DNA of 64,000 nt, from the NCBI RefSeq assembly GCF_003044185.1, contig NZ_PYYB01000001.1:1426001-1490000 (forward strand). The letters are read 5' to 3'. The stretch comes from Paraconexibacter algicola (GTDB lineage: Bacteria; Actinomycetota; Thermoleophilia; Solirubrobacterales; Solirubrobacteraceae). The position numbers were made by a program, and so were the translations under genes. The notes beneath the pieces are model-generated. The model was not told where the DNA came from. It made no database searches and saw only the letters and a list, made by a program, of their open reading frames with translations. Shown here one piece after another: positions 8,927 to 16,372 of this stretch. Positions within the stretch are counted from its first letter, which is position 1, and every line of letters begins with the position of its first letter.

Positions 8927-10227
8927 GCGGCGAGGAGCGCGCCCACACGCTGCGCTACCGCTGGGTCGTGCTCGCCGTCGGCGCGTTGGGCGCCGGGGCG
9001 TTCAACTCGCTGCGGATGGGCCTCCCCGCGATCTCCCCCGAGCTGCGGTCCACCTACGCGCTGTCGCTCCCCGAGGTCGGCCTCGCGTTCACCGCGCTCA
9101 GCGTCGGCGTACTCGTCACGCTCGTCCCCTGGGGCCTGCTGAGCGACCGGATCGGGGAGCGGCCCGTCATGACCGTGGGCCTCACCGGCACCGCCGCGGC
9201 GCTGCTGCTCGCCGCGTCCGCCCGCAGCTTCGGCGCGCTGCTCGCCGCCTTCGCCCTCGCCGGCATGTTCGGGGCCAGCGCGACCGGAGCGTCCGGTCGC
9301 GCCGTCATGGGCTGGTTCCCGCGGCGCGAGCGCGGCTTCGCCCTCGGCATCCGGCAGATGGCCCTGCCGCTCGGCGGGGCGATCGCCGCGGTCACGCTGC
9401 CCGCGCTCGCCCACCGCGGCGGCCTCGAGCTCGCGCTGCACGCCCTCGCCGGGGCGTGCGCCGGGGCGGCCGTCGCCGCCGCGATCTGGCTGCGCCCCGC
9501 GCCGCCCCTGCCCGCGTGGCAGGCCGCCCGGATCGCCGCCGCGCACGCGGGCGAGCCGCCCCCCACGCGCGACCCGCGCGCCTGGCGGCTCGGCGCCGGC
9601 AGCGCCCTGCTCGTCACCGCGCAGGCCGCGCTCATCGGCTTCCTCGTGCTGTACCTCGTCGACGTCGAGGGCCTCGCCCCCGGGCCGGCCGCCGCCGCCC
9701 TCGCCGCGACCCAGTTCGCGGGGGCGATGAGCCGCATCGTCGCCGGCCGCAGCAGCGACCGGGCCGGCGCGCGCCTGCCGCTCCTGCGCCGCATCGCGCG
9801 CCGCAACGCGCTCCTGCTCGCCGCCGTCGCGGCGCTCGTCGCGCTCGGCACGCCGCTGGCGATCCCGCTCGCGCTCGCCGCGACCGTCTCGACGATGTCG
9901 TGGAACGGCCTGGCCTTCACCGCCGCGGGCGAGATCTCCGGCCGCGACCGCGCCGGGGTCGCCATGAGCCTGCAGAACACGATCGTCGCGCTCGGCACCA
10001 CGGTCGCCCCCGCGGTCTTCGGGCTCGTCGTCGCGTCCACCTCGTGGGCGCTCGGCTTCGCGCTCGTCGCCGTCGCGCCCGCCCTCGCCGTCGTCGTCCT
10101 CGCGCCCCTGGAGGGCGACGAGACCGCCCGCAACGCGCGCCGCGAACGCGCGCGGCGATCGCGCCCGCCGGGCGGCGACGGCCCGGAGCGCCTGTCCACC
10201 ACCACCCTCGGAGGGTCACCCGCATGA
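8923..10227 (+). CDS. Major facilitator superfamily transporter
   Basis: This 434-residue membrane protein has about 12 hydrophobic segments and the loop 2-3 signature G-x-L-S-D-R-I-G-E-R typical of MFS carriers; a second copy-like loop R-S-S-D-R-A-G-A-R lies in the C-terminal half. It resembles the anion or sugar-acid porter type with a Pro/Arg-rich central loop and a long basic C-terminal tail. It overlaps the CGNR gene upstream and the citrate-synthase-like gene downstream by 4 nt each, so it may import a carboxylate used by that enzyme; that link is inference. Confidence 0.87.
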   Translation: MSGEERAHTLRYRWVVLAVGALGAGAFNSLRMGLPAISPELRSTYALSLPEVGLAFTALSVGVLVTLVPWGLLSDRIGERPVMTVGLTGTAAALLLAASARSFGALLAAFALAGMFGASATGASGRAVMGWFPRRERGFALGIRQMALPLGGAIAAVTLPALAHRGGLELALHALAGACAGAAVAAAIWLRPAPPLPAWQAARIAAAHAGEPPPTRDPRAWRLGAGSALLVTAQAALIGFLVLYLVDVEGLAPGPAAAALAATQFAGAMSRIVAGRSSDRAGARLPLLRRIARRNALLLAAVAALVALGTPLAIPLALAATVSTMSWNGLAFTAAGEISGRDRAGVAMSLQNTIVALGTTVAPAVFGLVVASTSWALGFALVAVAPALAVVVLAPLEGDETARNARRERARRSRPPGGDGPERLSTTTLGGSPA

Positions 10228-11300
10228 GCGACGTCCAGTCCGGCCTCGAAGGCGTCATCGCCTTCGCCACCACCATCGCCGAGCCCGACAAGGAGGGTGG
10301 GGCGCTGCGCTACCGCGGCGTCGACCTCGAGGACCTCGTCGGCAGCGTCCCCTACGAGCAGGTCTGGGGTCTCCTCGTCGACGGGACCCTGCGGCCCGGC
10401 CTCGCGCCCGCGGAGCCGCACCCGCTGCTCGTGCGCTCCGGCGACCACCGCGTCGACGTCCAGAGCGCGCTGGCGATGCTCGCGCCCGAGTACGGCTACC
10501 GGCCCGTCATCGACATCAGCGACGAGCAGGCCCGCGACGACCTCGCCCGCGCGTCGGCGCAGGCGCTCTCGTTCGTCGCCCAGTCCGCCCGCGGGCTCGG
10601 CCGGCCGTGGGTGCCGCAGGAGGAGGTCGACCGCGTGACGACGCTCGCCGGCCGCTTCCTCACCCGCTGGCGCGGCGAGGTCGACCCGGCGCACGAGAAG
10701 GCGATCGACGCCTACTGGATCGCCGCCGCCGAGCACGGCATGAACGCCTCGACGTTCACCGCCCGCGTCGTCACCTCGACCGGGGCGGACTGCGCCGCGG
10801 CGCTCTCCGCCGCCGTCGGCGCCCTCTCCGGGCCGCTGCACGGTGGCGCGCCCTCCCGCGTGCTCGCGATGATCGAGGGCGTCGAGCGGACCGGGGACGC
10901 CGAGCGCTGGGTCAGGGACGCGCTCGACCGCGGCGAGCGGCTGATGGGCTTCGGCCACCGCGTCTACCGGGCCGAGGACCCGCGGGCGCGCGTGCTGCGC
11001 CGCACCGCGAGCGAGCTCGGCTCCCCCCGCTACGAGGTCGCCGCCGCGCTCGAGCAGGCGGCGCTCGCCGAGCTGCAGGCGCGCAAGCCCGACCGCGTCC
11101 TCGCGACGAACGTCGAGTTCTGGAGCGCGGTGATCCTCGACCTCGCCGAGGTGCCGGCGGACCTCTTCACCCCGATGTTCACCTGCGCGCGGGTCGCGGG
11201 CTGGTCCGCGCACATCCTCGAGCAGAAGCGCGAGGCGCGGCTGATCCGGCCGACCGCCCGGTACGTCGGCGAGGGGCCGCGCCCGGTCGGGGCGGTCTAG
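10224..11300 (+). CDS. Citrate/2-methylcitrate synthase-like enzyme
   Basis: The protein has 358 residues, close to the short type II citrate synthases. It should condense an acyl-CoA with an oxo acid. Catalytic-His motifs are present: E-H-G-M-N-A-S-T, G-P-L-H-G-G-A-P and F-G-H-R-V-Y. The third catalytic position, normally Asp in N-V-D-F-Y-S, is Glu here (N-V-E-F-W-S-A-V), a variant compatible with altered substrate preference. It ends R-P-T-A-R-Y-V-G, similar to known citrate synthase tails. It is the last gene of a three-gene coupled operon with a carrier and a regulator, unlike a housekeeping gltA. The stop codon shares CTAG (11297-11300) with the convergent MarR gene. Confidence 0.85.
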   Translation: MSDVQSGLEGVIAFATTIAEPDKEGGALRYRGVDLEDLVGSVPYEQVWGLLVDGTLRPGLAPAEPHPLLVRSGDHRVDVQSALAMLAPEYGYRPVIDISDEQARDDLARASAQALSFVAQSARGLGRPWVPQEEVDRVTTLAGRFLTRWRGEVDPAHEKAIDAYWIAAAEHGMNASTFTARVVTSTGADCAAALSAAVGALSGPLHGGAPSRVLAMIEGVERTGDAERWVRDALDRGERLMGFGHRVYRAEDPRARVLRRTASELGSPRYEVAAALEQAALAELQARKPDRVLATNVEFWSAVILDLAEVPADLFTPMFTCARVAGWSAHILEQKREARLIRPTARYVGEGPRPVGAV

Positions 11301-11749
11301 TCGTCGTCGGCGGCGGCGCGCTGTGCGGCGACCGCGCGGCGCAGCAGGTCCCGCAGGGCGCGCTGCTCCTCGCGGGGGAGCGCGGCCAGCGGGTTCGGCC
11401 CGGCGTCGAGCGCCGCGGTGACCTCGGCGTGCAGCGCGCGACCGTCCTGCGTGATGACGAGGTGCTTGACGCGCCGGTCGTGCTCCGCGGCGCGGCGCTC
11501 GACGAGGCCCCGCCGCTCCAGCCGGTCGACGATCCCGGTGACGTTGGAGTTGTCGCAGTGGAGCGTCGCGGCGAGCTCGCCCATCGGGGTCGGCTCGCCG
11601 CAGCTGAGGCGGCGCAGCGCCAGCCACTGCGGCGGCGAGAGGTCGCGCTCGCGCAGCGTGTCGAGGAACCAGCCGCGCGCAGGCCCGGTGAGCTCGTGGA
11701 CGAGACGCCAGGCCTCGACCGCGGGGGCCTGTCGGGTGCCGGTGGCCAT
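11297..11749 (-). CDS. MarR-family winged-helix regulator
   Basis: The protein has 150 residues. A typical MarR winged helix runs from about residues 35-105: 'L-S-P-P-Q-W-L-A-L-R-R-L', the recognition helix region 'H-C-D-N-S-N-V-T-G-I-V-D-R-L-E-R-R-G-L-V', then D-R-R-V-K and the wing. It contains Cys50 and Cys65, so redox sensing is possible but not shown. A TACCAT -10-like box at 11758-11763 and a large palindrome at 11771-11803 lie directly upstream, which suggests autoregulation. The ATG follows G-G-G-G-A-G with almost no spacing, so a leaderless start is as likely as a Shine-Dalgarno one. Confidence 0.9.
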   Translation of the reverse strand: MATGTRQAPAVEAWRLVHELTGPARGWFLDTLRERDLSPPQWLALRRLSCGEPTPMGELAATLHCDNSNVTGIVDRLERRGLVERRAAEHDRRVKHLVITQDGRALHAEVTAALDAGPNPLAALPREEQRALRDLLRRAVAAQRAAADDD

Positions 11750-11770
11750 CTCCCCGGATGGTAGCTGAGG

Positions 11771-11803
11771 TCCGCGATCGTTGATGACCTCAACGGTCGC
11801 GGA
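11771..11803. promoter_or_regulatory. 14-bp palindromic operator, likely for the adjacent MarR protein
   Basis: The arms 11771-11784 and 11790-11803 are reverse complements at 13 of 14 positions, separated by TGACC. The core GTTGA-N5-TCAAC is the type of site bound by MarR dimers. It sits between the divergent marR-type gene and the membrane-protein gene, upstream of -10-like boxes on both sides (TACCAT at 11758-11763 on minus, TATGCT at 11812-11817 on plus). Confidence 0.6.
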
Positions 11804-11852
11804 TGAGTGCGTATGCTTCGCGCCTGCGCCGTACCTCCGACCCACCGGATCG

Positions 11853-12434
11853 ATGAGCGACTCCCGTCCCACCCCGTCCCCCGCGGCCGAGCGTCCCGCT
11901 GTCGCGCGGCGCTGGACGCCGCGCTGGATCGCCGGCGTGATCGCGCTGGTCGTCGCCGTGGTCGGCACGATCGCGGTCGGCCTGCAGGCCGGCTCGGACC
12001 TGCCGGGCGGACCCGACGTGCTGCGCGTGGCGTCCGCGACGCGCCTGGCCCCGACCGACCCCGCACCCGCGGCCCGCGACGGGCGGCTCGCGCTCGCCGT
12101 GGAGGGCGTCGCGTTCCCGGACCTCACCGGCCGCCCGCTGCGCTGGCAGGCCGTCGGCGCGCGCCGTGACGAGCTCGGCGGCCGCGCGATCACGACGGTC
12201 GCCTATCGCGACCCGGCGGGCGTCGCGATCGGCTACTCGATCGTGGCGGGGGCCGCCCTGGCCGCGAACCCGGGGGACGGCTCCGTCGAGCGCGACGGCA
12301 CGACCTACCGCGTCTTCAACCGCGGCGGCCGCATCACGCTCGCCTGGGAGCGCGACGGCCACACCTGCGTCCTCGACGCCCCGCCCTCGGTCGACGTGCA
12401 GCGCCTCGTCGACGCGGCCGCCGCCGGCGCGTAG
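11853..12434 (+). CDS. Single-pass membrane protein, anti-sigma-like extracytoplasmic domain
   Basis: The protein has 193 residues. A ~24-residue cytoplasmic Pro/Arg-rich tail is followed by one membrane helix (about residues 25-44) and an outer domain of ~145 residues. The last segment, with 'G-Y-S-I-V-A-G', 'R-I-T-L-A-W-E-R-D-G-H-T-C-V-L' and a final helix, resembles the outer domain seen in actinobacterial anti-sigma factors, but no zinc-binding anti-sigma domain is present. The ATG at 11853 is chosen; the frame extends 24 codons upstream but that region holds the promoter. It may be controlled by the MarR-type palindrome. Function unknown. Confidence 0.6.
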   Translation: MSDSRPTPSPAAERPAVARRWTPRWIAGVIALVVAVVGTIAVGLQAGSDLPGGPDVLRVASATRLAPTDPAPAARDGRLALAVEGVAFPDLTGRPLRWQAVGARRDELGGRAITTVAYRDPAGVAIGYSIVAGAALAANPGDGSVERDGTTYRVFNRGGRITLAWERDGHTCVLDAPPSVDVQRLVDAAAAGA

Positions 12435-12439
12435 CCGGG

Positions 12440-12514
12440 CCGCGCCCGCGATCCGGGCGTTCTGGGTGATCCGGGACCCGTATGTGGCGCTCGGGTCACC
12501 CAGTACGGGGTGGG
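12440..12514. repeat. Palindromic repeat element, copy 1
   Basis: This is the first of two direct copies of a ~75-nt element. A 12-bp stem (12462-12473 with 12492-12503, one T-G wobble) encloses an 18-nt loop ending TGTGGCGCT and is flanked by GGGCGTT on the left and ACGGGG on the right. It lies between convergent genes and resembles REP/MITE-like intergenic elements. Confidence 0.65.
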
Positions 12515-12549
12515 GTGCGTGGCGTGGGCGCGGCGCGGTGGCCGCGCGG

Positions 12550-12624
12550 ACCGCGCCCGCCGTGGGCGTTCTGGGTGATCTGAGGCCCATATATGGCGCT
12601 CGGATCACCCAGCACGGGGGTGGG
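12550..12624. repeat. Palindromic repeat element, copy 2
   Basis: This is the second copy, 110 bp downstream of the first and about 85% identical by eye. The 12-bp stem (12571-12582 with 12601-12612) keeps pairing with one wobble although two stem positions differ from copy 1, so the structure is conserved. The loop contains CCATATATGG. The rest of the 12435-12651 intergenic stretch holds nothing else I can identify. Confidence 0.65.
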
Positions 12625-12651
12625 AGGTGCGCCCGCGCCCGCCGCGCGGCG

Positions 12652-14463
12652 TCAGGGGCGTTCGCGGAAGGCGCCCATCTCGCGGTGCAGGCGGCCGGCC
12701 TGGGCGATCAGGGGGAGGGCGAGCAGGGCGCCCGAGGCCTCACCGAGGCGCAGACGCAGGTCGAGCAGCGGCTCGAGGCCGAGCTCGGCGAGCACGAGGC
12801 CGTGCGCGGGCTCGGCGGAGCGGTGACCGGCGATCAGGTGCTCGGCGAGGAGCGGCTCCTCCCGGACCGCGCACAGCGCCGACACGCTCGCCGCGTACCC
12901 GTCCAGCACGACCGGCAGCCGGCGGGCCGCCGCGCGCGCGGTCGCCCCGGCGAGCGCCGCCAACTCCAGGCCCCCGGCCGTCCGCAGCGCCTCATGGCCA
13001 CCGAGCGCGCGCCCGCCGACCCGGGTCAGGACCGCCTCCACCGCGGCGCGCTTGCGGGCGATCCCGGCGTGGTCGCTGCCGGTGCCCCGCCCGACCAGCC
13101 GCTCCGGGCCGGCCACGCCGAGGACCGCGGCCAGCGCCGCCGCGGTCGTCGTGTTGCCGATGCCGATCTCCCCGAGCACGACGCAGTCGACGCCCGCGTC
13201 GGCGAGCTCGTCGACGAGCGTCGCGCCCGCCTCGAGCGCCGCCCGCAGCTGCGCCGCCGACAGCGCGTCCTCGCCGACGAGATCCGCCGTGCCGTCCGCG
13301 ATCCGCAGGTCCCGCACGCCCGGCACCCGCGGTCCGCGCAGCCCGACGTCCGCCGCGAGCAGCCGGTGACCACCCGCCGCGCACAGCACCGCGACCGCGG
13401 TCTCACCGCGGCCGGTGGCGGCGAGGATCTCCCCCGACACGGTGCCGTCGAAGAGGCTCGTCCCGCGGCCGACGTGCCCGTGGTCGGCGGCCGCCACCAG
13501 GACCCCGGCGCGCAGCTGCGCGGGCGGGGCGGCGCCGGTGATCGACGCCCACCGCTCGACCACCGCGTGCAGGGCGCCGAGACTCCCGGTCGGCGTGACG
13601 AGCTCGTCGAAGCGGTCCCGGGCGGCGACGAGCGCCCGGACGTCCGGCCCCGCACCGGCGAGCCCGTCACGGCCGGCGGAGGACGAGGCCCCGGCCGCTC
13701 GGGCGCGGGCGCTCACCGGCGCGGCGTCGTCCCAGCGGTCCTCCATCACCACGTCCCGCAGCGGCAGGCGCGCCGCCCAGCCCGCGGCCTCCAGGCCCGG
13801 CCGCACCGGTCGCTCGTCCGGCCAGCCGAGGCACAGCCACGCCATCGGCTCGACCCGCGCCGGGATCCCGAGCAGCTCGCGCAGGTCGTCGGGCCGGTAG
13901 AAGCTCACCCAGCCGACGCCCAGGCCCTCCGCCCGCGCGGCGAGCCACACGTTCTGGATCGCGCACGCCGTCGAGTACACGTCGGTCTCCGGGATCGTGC
14001 CGCGGCCGAACACCTCGGCGCCGTCCTCGCCGCGGTCGCAGCAGACGACCAGGCCGATCGGGGCCTCCACGACCCCCTCGATCTTCTGGTCCAGGAAGTG
14101 CCCGGCGCGCTCGTCGAACCGCTCCGCCTGTCGCAGACGCTCCCGCTGCGCGATCGTCCGCATCGCGCTGCGCGTGCCCCGGTCGCGCACCACCACGAAC
14201 CGGGTCGGCTGCATCAGCCCGACGCTCGGCGCCCGGTGGCCGGCGGTCAGGACGCGCTCGAGGACGTCGTCGGGGATCGCGTCCGCGCGGAACCGACGGA
14301 TGTCCCGGCGCTGCTCGATCACCGCGTGGACCGCGGCACGGGCGTCGTCCGCGAACCGCCACGCGCGAGGGTCCGCCGCCCGCTCCGCGGCCCGTGACGG
14401 ATCGAATCCCGCCGGGGTCGGCGGGCGCACGAACGCGTCGGAGGACGACGGGGGCCGGGACAT
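12652..14463 (-). CDS. bluB-cobT: BluB-CobT fusion: DMB synthase and nicotinate-nucleotide:DMB phosphoribosyltransferase
   Basis: The 603-residue protein joins two enzymes of the cobalamin lower ligand. Residues ~35-245 are BluB (flavin-destroying 5,6-dimethylbenzimidazole synthase): Q-R-R-D-I-R-R-F-R at 51-59 with Asp54 at the position of the known catalytic Asp, A-P-S-V-G at 78-82, and a E-T-D-V-Y-S-T-A-C-A-I-Q-N segment. Residues ~270-600 are CobT, which makes alpha-ribazole phosphate: A-D-H-G, G-E-I-G-I-G-N-T-T at 431-439, G-R-G-T-G at 458-462, and the catalytic Glu575 in R-L-G-E-A-S-G. The start at 14463 lies 10 nt after a TACCGT box; the frame continues upstream but that DNA encodes the opposite-strand riboswitch. 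The gene itself has no riboswitch. Confidence 0.93.
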   Translation of the reverse strand: MSRPPSSSDAFVRPPTPAGFDPSRAAERAADPRAWRFADDARAAVHAVIEQRRDIRRFRADAIPDDVLERVLTAGHRAPSVGLMQPTRFVVVRDRGTRSAMRTIAQRERLRQAERFDERAGHFLDQKIEGVVEAPIGLVVCCDRGEDGAEVFGRGTIPETDVYSTACAIQNVWLAARAEGLGVGWVSFYRPDDLRELLGIPARVEPMAWLCLGWPDERPVRPGLEAAGWAARLPLRDVVMEDRWDDAAPVSARARAAGASSSAGRDGLAGAGPDVRALVAARDRFDELVTPTGSLGALHAVVERWASITGAAPPAQLRAGVLVAAADHGHVGRGTSLFDGTVSGEILAATGRGETAVAVLCAAGGHRLLAADVGLRGPRVPGVRDLRIADGTADLVGEDALSAAQLRAALEAGATLVDELADAGVDCVVLGEIGIGNTTTAAALAAVLGVAGPERLVGRGTGSDHAGIARKRAAVEAVLTRVGGRALGGHEALRTAGGLELAALAGATARAAARRLPVVLDGYAASVSALCAVREEPLLAEHLIAGHRSAEPAHGLVLAELGLEPLLDLRLRLGEASGALLALPLIAQAGRLHREMGAFRERP

Positions 14464-14495
14464 GGGGGCGACAACGGTAACGCGACACGGCGTCG

Positions 14496-14525
14496 TTGAC
14501 GTTCGTGCGCCGCGTTCGCTAGGTT
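14496..14525 (+). promoter_or_regulatory. Sigma-70-type promoter of the rightward cobalamin operon
   Basis: A TTGACG -35 box (14496-14501) and a TAGGTT -10 box (14520-14525) are separated by 18 bp. They lie just upstream of the cobalamin riboswitch core, predicting a start near 14532. The promoter is in the gap between the divergent bluB-cobT gene and cbtB. Confidence 0.55.
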
Positions 14526-14531
14526 GGCCGA

Positions 14532-14711
14532 CGAACCACGTGGCGGCGCGCAGGAACCCGGTTGAAATCCGGGGCGGTCGCGCCACTGTGTCCGGGGAGC
14601 GACCCTCAAGCAGCCACGGCCCGCAACGGGCTGGAAGGCGAGGCGAGCAGCGATCCGGGAGCCAGGACACTCCGCCCGCCACGGCCCATCGATTCGGGAC
14701 GCCTGATCCCG
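14532..14711 (+). promoter_or_regulatory. Cobalamin (B12) riboswitch
   Basis: The conserved core lies at 14551-14590 (A-G-G-A-A-C-C-C-G-G followed by G-A-A-A-T-C-C-G-G and G-C-C-A-C-T-G-T). The B12-box-like AGCCAGGACAC is at 14660-14670. A CGGGA/TCCCG hairpin (14695-14711) abuts the cbtB Shine-Dalgarno sequence GGAGG (14712-14716), and GAGGCCTC next to the ATG is self-complementary. This favours control of translation initiation, although transcription attenuation cannot be excluded. It should repress the downstream cobalt-uptake and cobalamin genes when adenosylcobalamin is high. Confidence 0.93.
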
Positions 14712-14720
14712 GGAGGCCTC

Positions 14721-14909
14721 ATGAACACCACCGCTGCGCCCACGCCCGTCCCCGTCCGCGATCTGCTCCCCGCGATCGTCGCGGCGGCCGCGATGCTGGT
14801 GCTGCTGTACCTCGTCCAGTTCGACCAGGGCGCCGTCTCGCAGACCGGCAGCTTCCTGCACGAGCTGGTCCACGACGCCCGGCACCTGCTGGGCGTGCCC
14901 TGCCACTAG
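14721..14909 (+). CDS. cbtB: CbtB, small subunit of predicted cobalt transporter
   Basis: This 62-residue protein has one transmembrane helix (about residues 15-33) and a His-rich C-terminus, H-E-L-V-H-D-A-R-H-L then P-C-H at the end. This is the hallmark of CbtB, whose His residues are thought to bind Co2+. It directly follows a B12 riboswitch and precedes cbtA, the standard arrangement for this predicted cobalt uptake system. The ATG at 14721 has a GGGAGG Shine-Dalgarno sequence. Confidence 0.92.
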   Translation: MNTTAAPTPVPVRDLLPAIVAAAAMLVLLYLVQFDQGAVSQTGSFLHELVHDARHLLGVPCH

Positions 14910-14927
14910 CGGCCAGGGGACATAGCC

Positions 14928-15680
14928 ATGACCTGGGCTCCCATCCGCCGGGGGGTCGTCGTCGGCGTGCTCGCCGGGCTGCTCGCCGGCCTGTTCGCGT
15001 ACCTCGTCGGCGAGCCGCTCGTGCAGGACGCCATCGACATCGAGGAGTCGAAGGCCGCCGCGCACGCCGGCCTGACCTTCATCCCCGCCCACATCTCCGA
15101 CGTCGTCGTCTCCCGGGACGCGCAGCGCGGAGGCCTGTTCCTCGGCAACGTCCTCTACGGCGTCGCCATGGGCCTGATCTTCGCGGTCGTGTTCCTCGCG
15201 GTCCGCGGCCGCGGCCGCGCCCGCAGCGACTGGCAGCTGTCGCTCGTCATCGCCGGCTGCGCGTTCGTGGCGCTCGTCGCGCTCCCGTTCGTGAAGTACC
15301 CGGCCAACCCGCCCGCCGTCGGCGACCCCGACACGATCGGGGACCGCACCGCCTACTACGTGATCCTGCTCGTCGCCGGCGCCCTGTCGGTGCTCGCCGC
15401 GATCCGCGTCGGCCGGCTCGCCGAGAGCGGCGGGGAGGAGCCGTGGCGCCGGCCGCTGGCGATGGTCCTGACGTTCGGGGTGCTCGCGCTCGTCCTCGTG
15501 CTCGCGCTGCCCGACGTCGACGAGGTGCCGTCGGACTTCCCGGCGTCGCTGCTGTGGCAGTTCCGGCTCAGCTCGCTGGGCACGCAGCTCGTCTTCTGGA
15601 CGTCGCTGGGGATCGGCTATGGCATCGCCGCCGACCGGGCGCTGCGCCCCGCCGCCGCGCGGGCCGCGGTGACGACCTAG
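14928..15680 (+). CDS. cbtA: CbtA, membrane subunit of predicted cobalt transporter
   Basis: The 250-residue integral membrane protein has about six hydrophobic helices. The N-terminal 'R-R-G-V-V-V-G-V-L-A-G-L-L-A-G' helix and the following E-x-x-V-Q-D-A-I-D-I-E-E segment match CbtA. It probably forms a cobalt importer with CbtB to supply CobN. It lies 18 nt after cbtB and 8 nt before the histidine phosphatase gene, so the riboswitch should reach both. Confidence 0.9.
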   Translation: MTWAPIRRGVVVGVLAGLLAGLFAYLVGEPLVQDAIDIEESKAAAHAGLTFIPAHISDVVVSRDAQRGGLFLGNVLYGVAMGLIFAVVFLAVRGRGRARSDWQLSLVIAGCAFVALVALPFVKYPANPPAVGDPDTIGDRTAYYVILLVAGALSVLAAIRVGRLAESGGEEPWRRPLAMVLTFGVLALVLVLALPDVDEVPSDFPASLLWQFRLSSLGTQLVFWTSLGIGYGIAADRALRPAAARAAVTT

Positions 15681-15688
15681 GAGGCCCG

Positions 15689-16372
15689 GTGCGACGGCTG
15701 GTGCTGGTCCGGCACGCGCGCACCGCCGCGGTGCGCGCCGCCGGCTTCCCCACCGACGACGAGCCGCTGGACGCGACCGGCGTGGCCGCCGCCCGCGCCG
15801 GGGCCGCCGCGGTCGCCGCCGCGGGCTGGGCGCGCGACGGCGCGCTGCGCTCCCCCCTGCCGCGGGCGGGCGAGACCGCCGCGCTGCTGGGCCTGCCCGA
15901 CGCGACGCCCGTCGCCGCCCTGGCCGAGGCCGACTTCGGACGCTGGGCGGGGCGCACCCTCGCCGAGGTCGCCGCGGGGGACCCCGACGCGGTCACCGCC
16001 TGGATGACCGATCCCGCCGCGGCGCCGCACGGCGGCGAGTCGCTGGCCGACGTCGTCGCGCGGGTCGGCGCGTGGCTCGACACGCGGGCCGCGCCCGGCG
16101 GGCCGGAGGGCCGGATGCTCGCGGTCACGCACGGCGGCGTGGTGAAGGCCGCGCTCGTCCACGCGCTCGGCGCGCCGCTCGACGCGTTCTGGCGCCTGGA
16201 CGTCGCGCCGCTCGGCGTGACCGAGCTGCACGCGCACGACGGCCGCTGGACCGTCGCCGGGGTCAACCGGCCGCTCGTCGCCGCCCCCGCCCCCGCAGCC
16301 GACGCGGCCGTCACGCCCGACCGCCGCGGCCGCGAGCCGCGCGCGCTCGGCGCGGTCTGGGGCGGCCGATGA
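15689..16372 (+). CDS. Histidine phosphatase, candidate alpha-ribazole phosphatase
   Basis: The 227-residue protein belongs to the phosphoglycerate-mutase-like histidine phosphatases. The phosphohistidine motif appears as L-V-R-H-A-R-T-A near the N-terminus (family usually R-H-G), with R-S-P-L-x-R-A-x-E-T, 'G-G-E-S' and the second His in V-T-H-G-G-V-V-K. Given its place in a B12 operon, removal of the 5' phosphate of alpha-ribazole phosphate or cobalamin phosphate (CobC role) is the likely job. The GTG at 15689 follows an AGGAGG Shine-Dalgarno sequence. The last ~40 residues are a basic Ala/Pro tail. The 3' end overlaps cbiB by 4 nt. Confidence 0.82.
   Translation: MRRLVLVRHARTAAVRAAGFPTDDEPLDATGVAAARAGAAAVAAAGWARDGALRSPLPRAGETAALLGLPDATPVAALAEADFGRWAGRTLAEVAAGDPDAVTAWMTDPAAAPHGGESLADVVARVGAWLDTRAAPGGPEGRMLAVTHGGVVKAALVHALGAPLDAFWRLDVAPLGVTELHAHDGRWTVAGVNRPLVAAPAPAADAAVTPDRRGREPRALGAVWGGR

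Noticed and set aside
9054-11627. Long minus-strand open frame over the MFS and citrate-synthase genes
   Set aside because: Shadow of real genes on the plus strand; no family signature.
14464-14682. N-terminal extension of bluB-cobT frame across the riboswitch DNA
   Set aside because: The opposite strand carries a well conserved riboswitch here, and the added residues match no BluB sequence. The start at 14463 is used.
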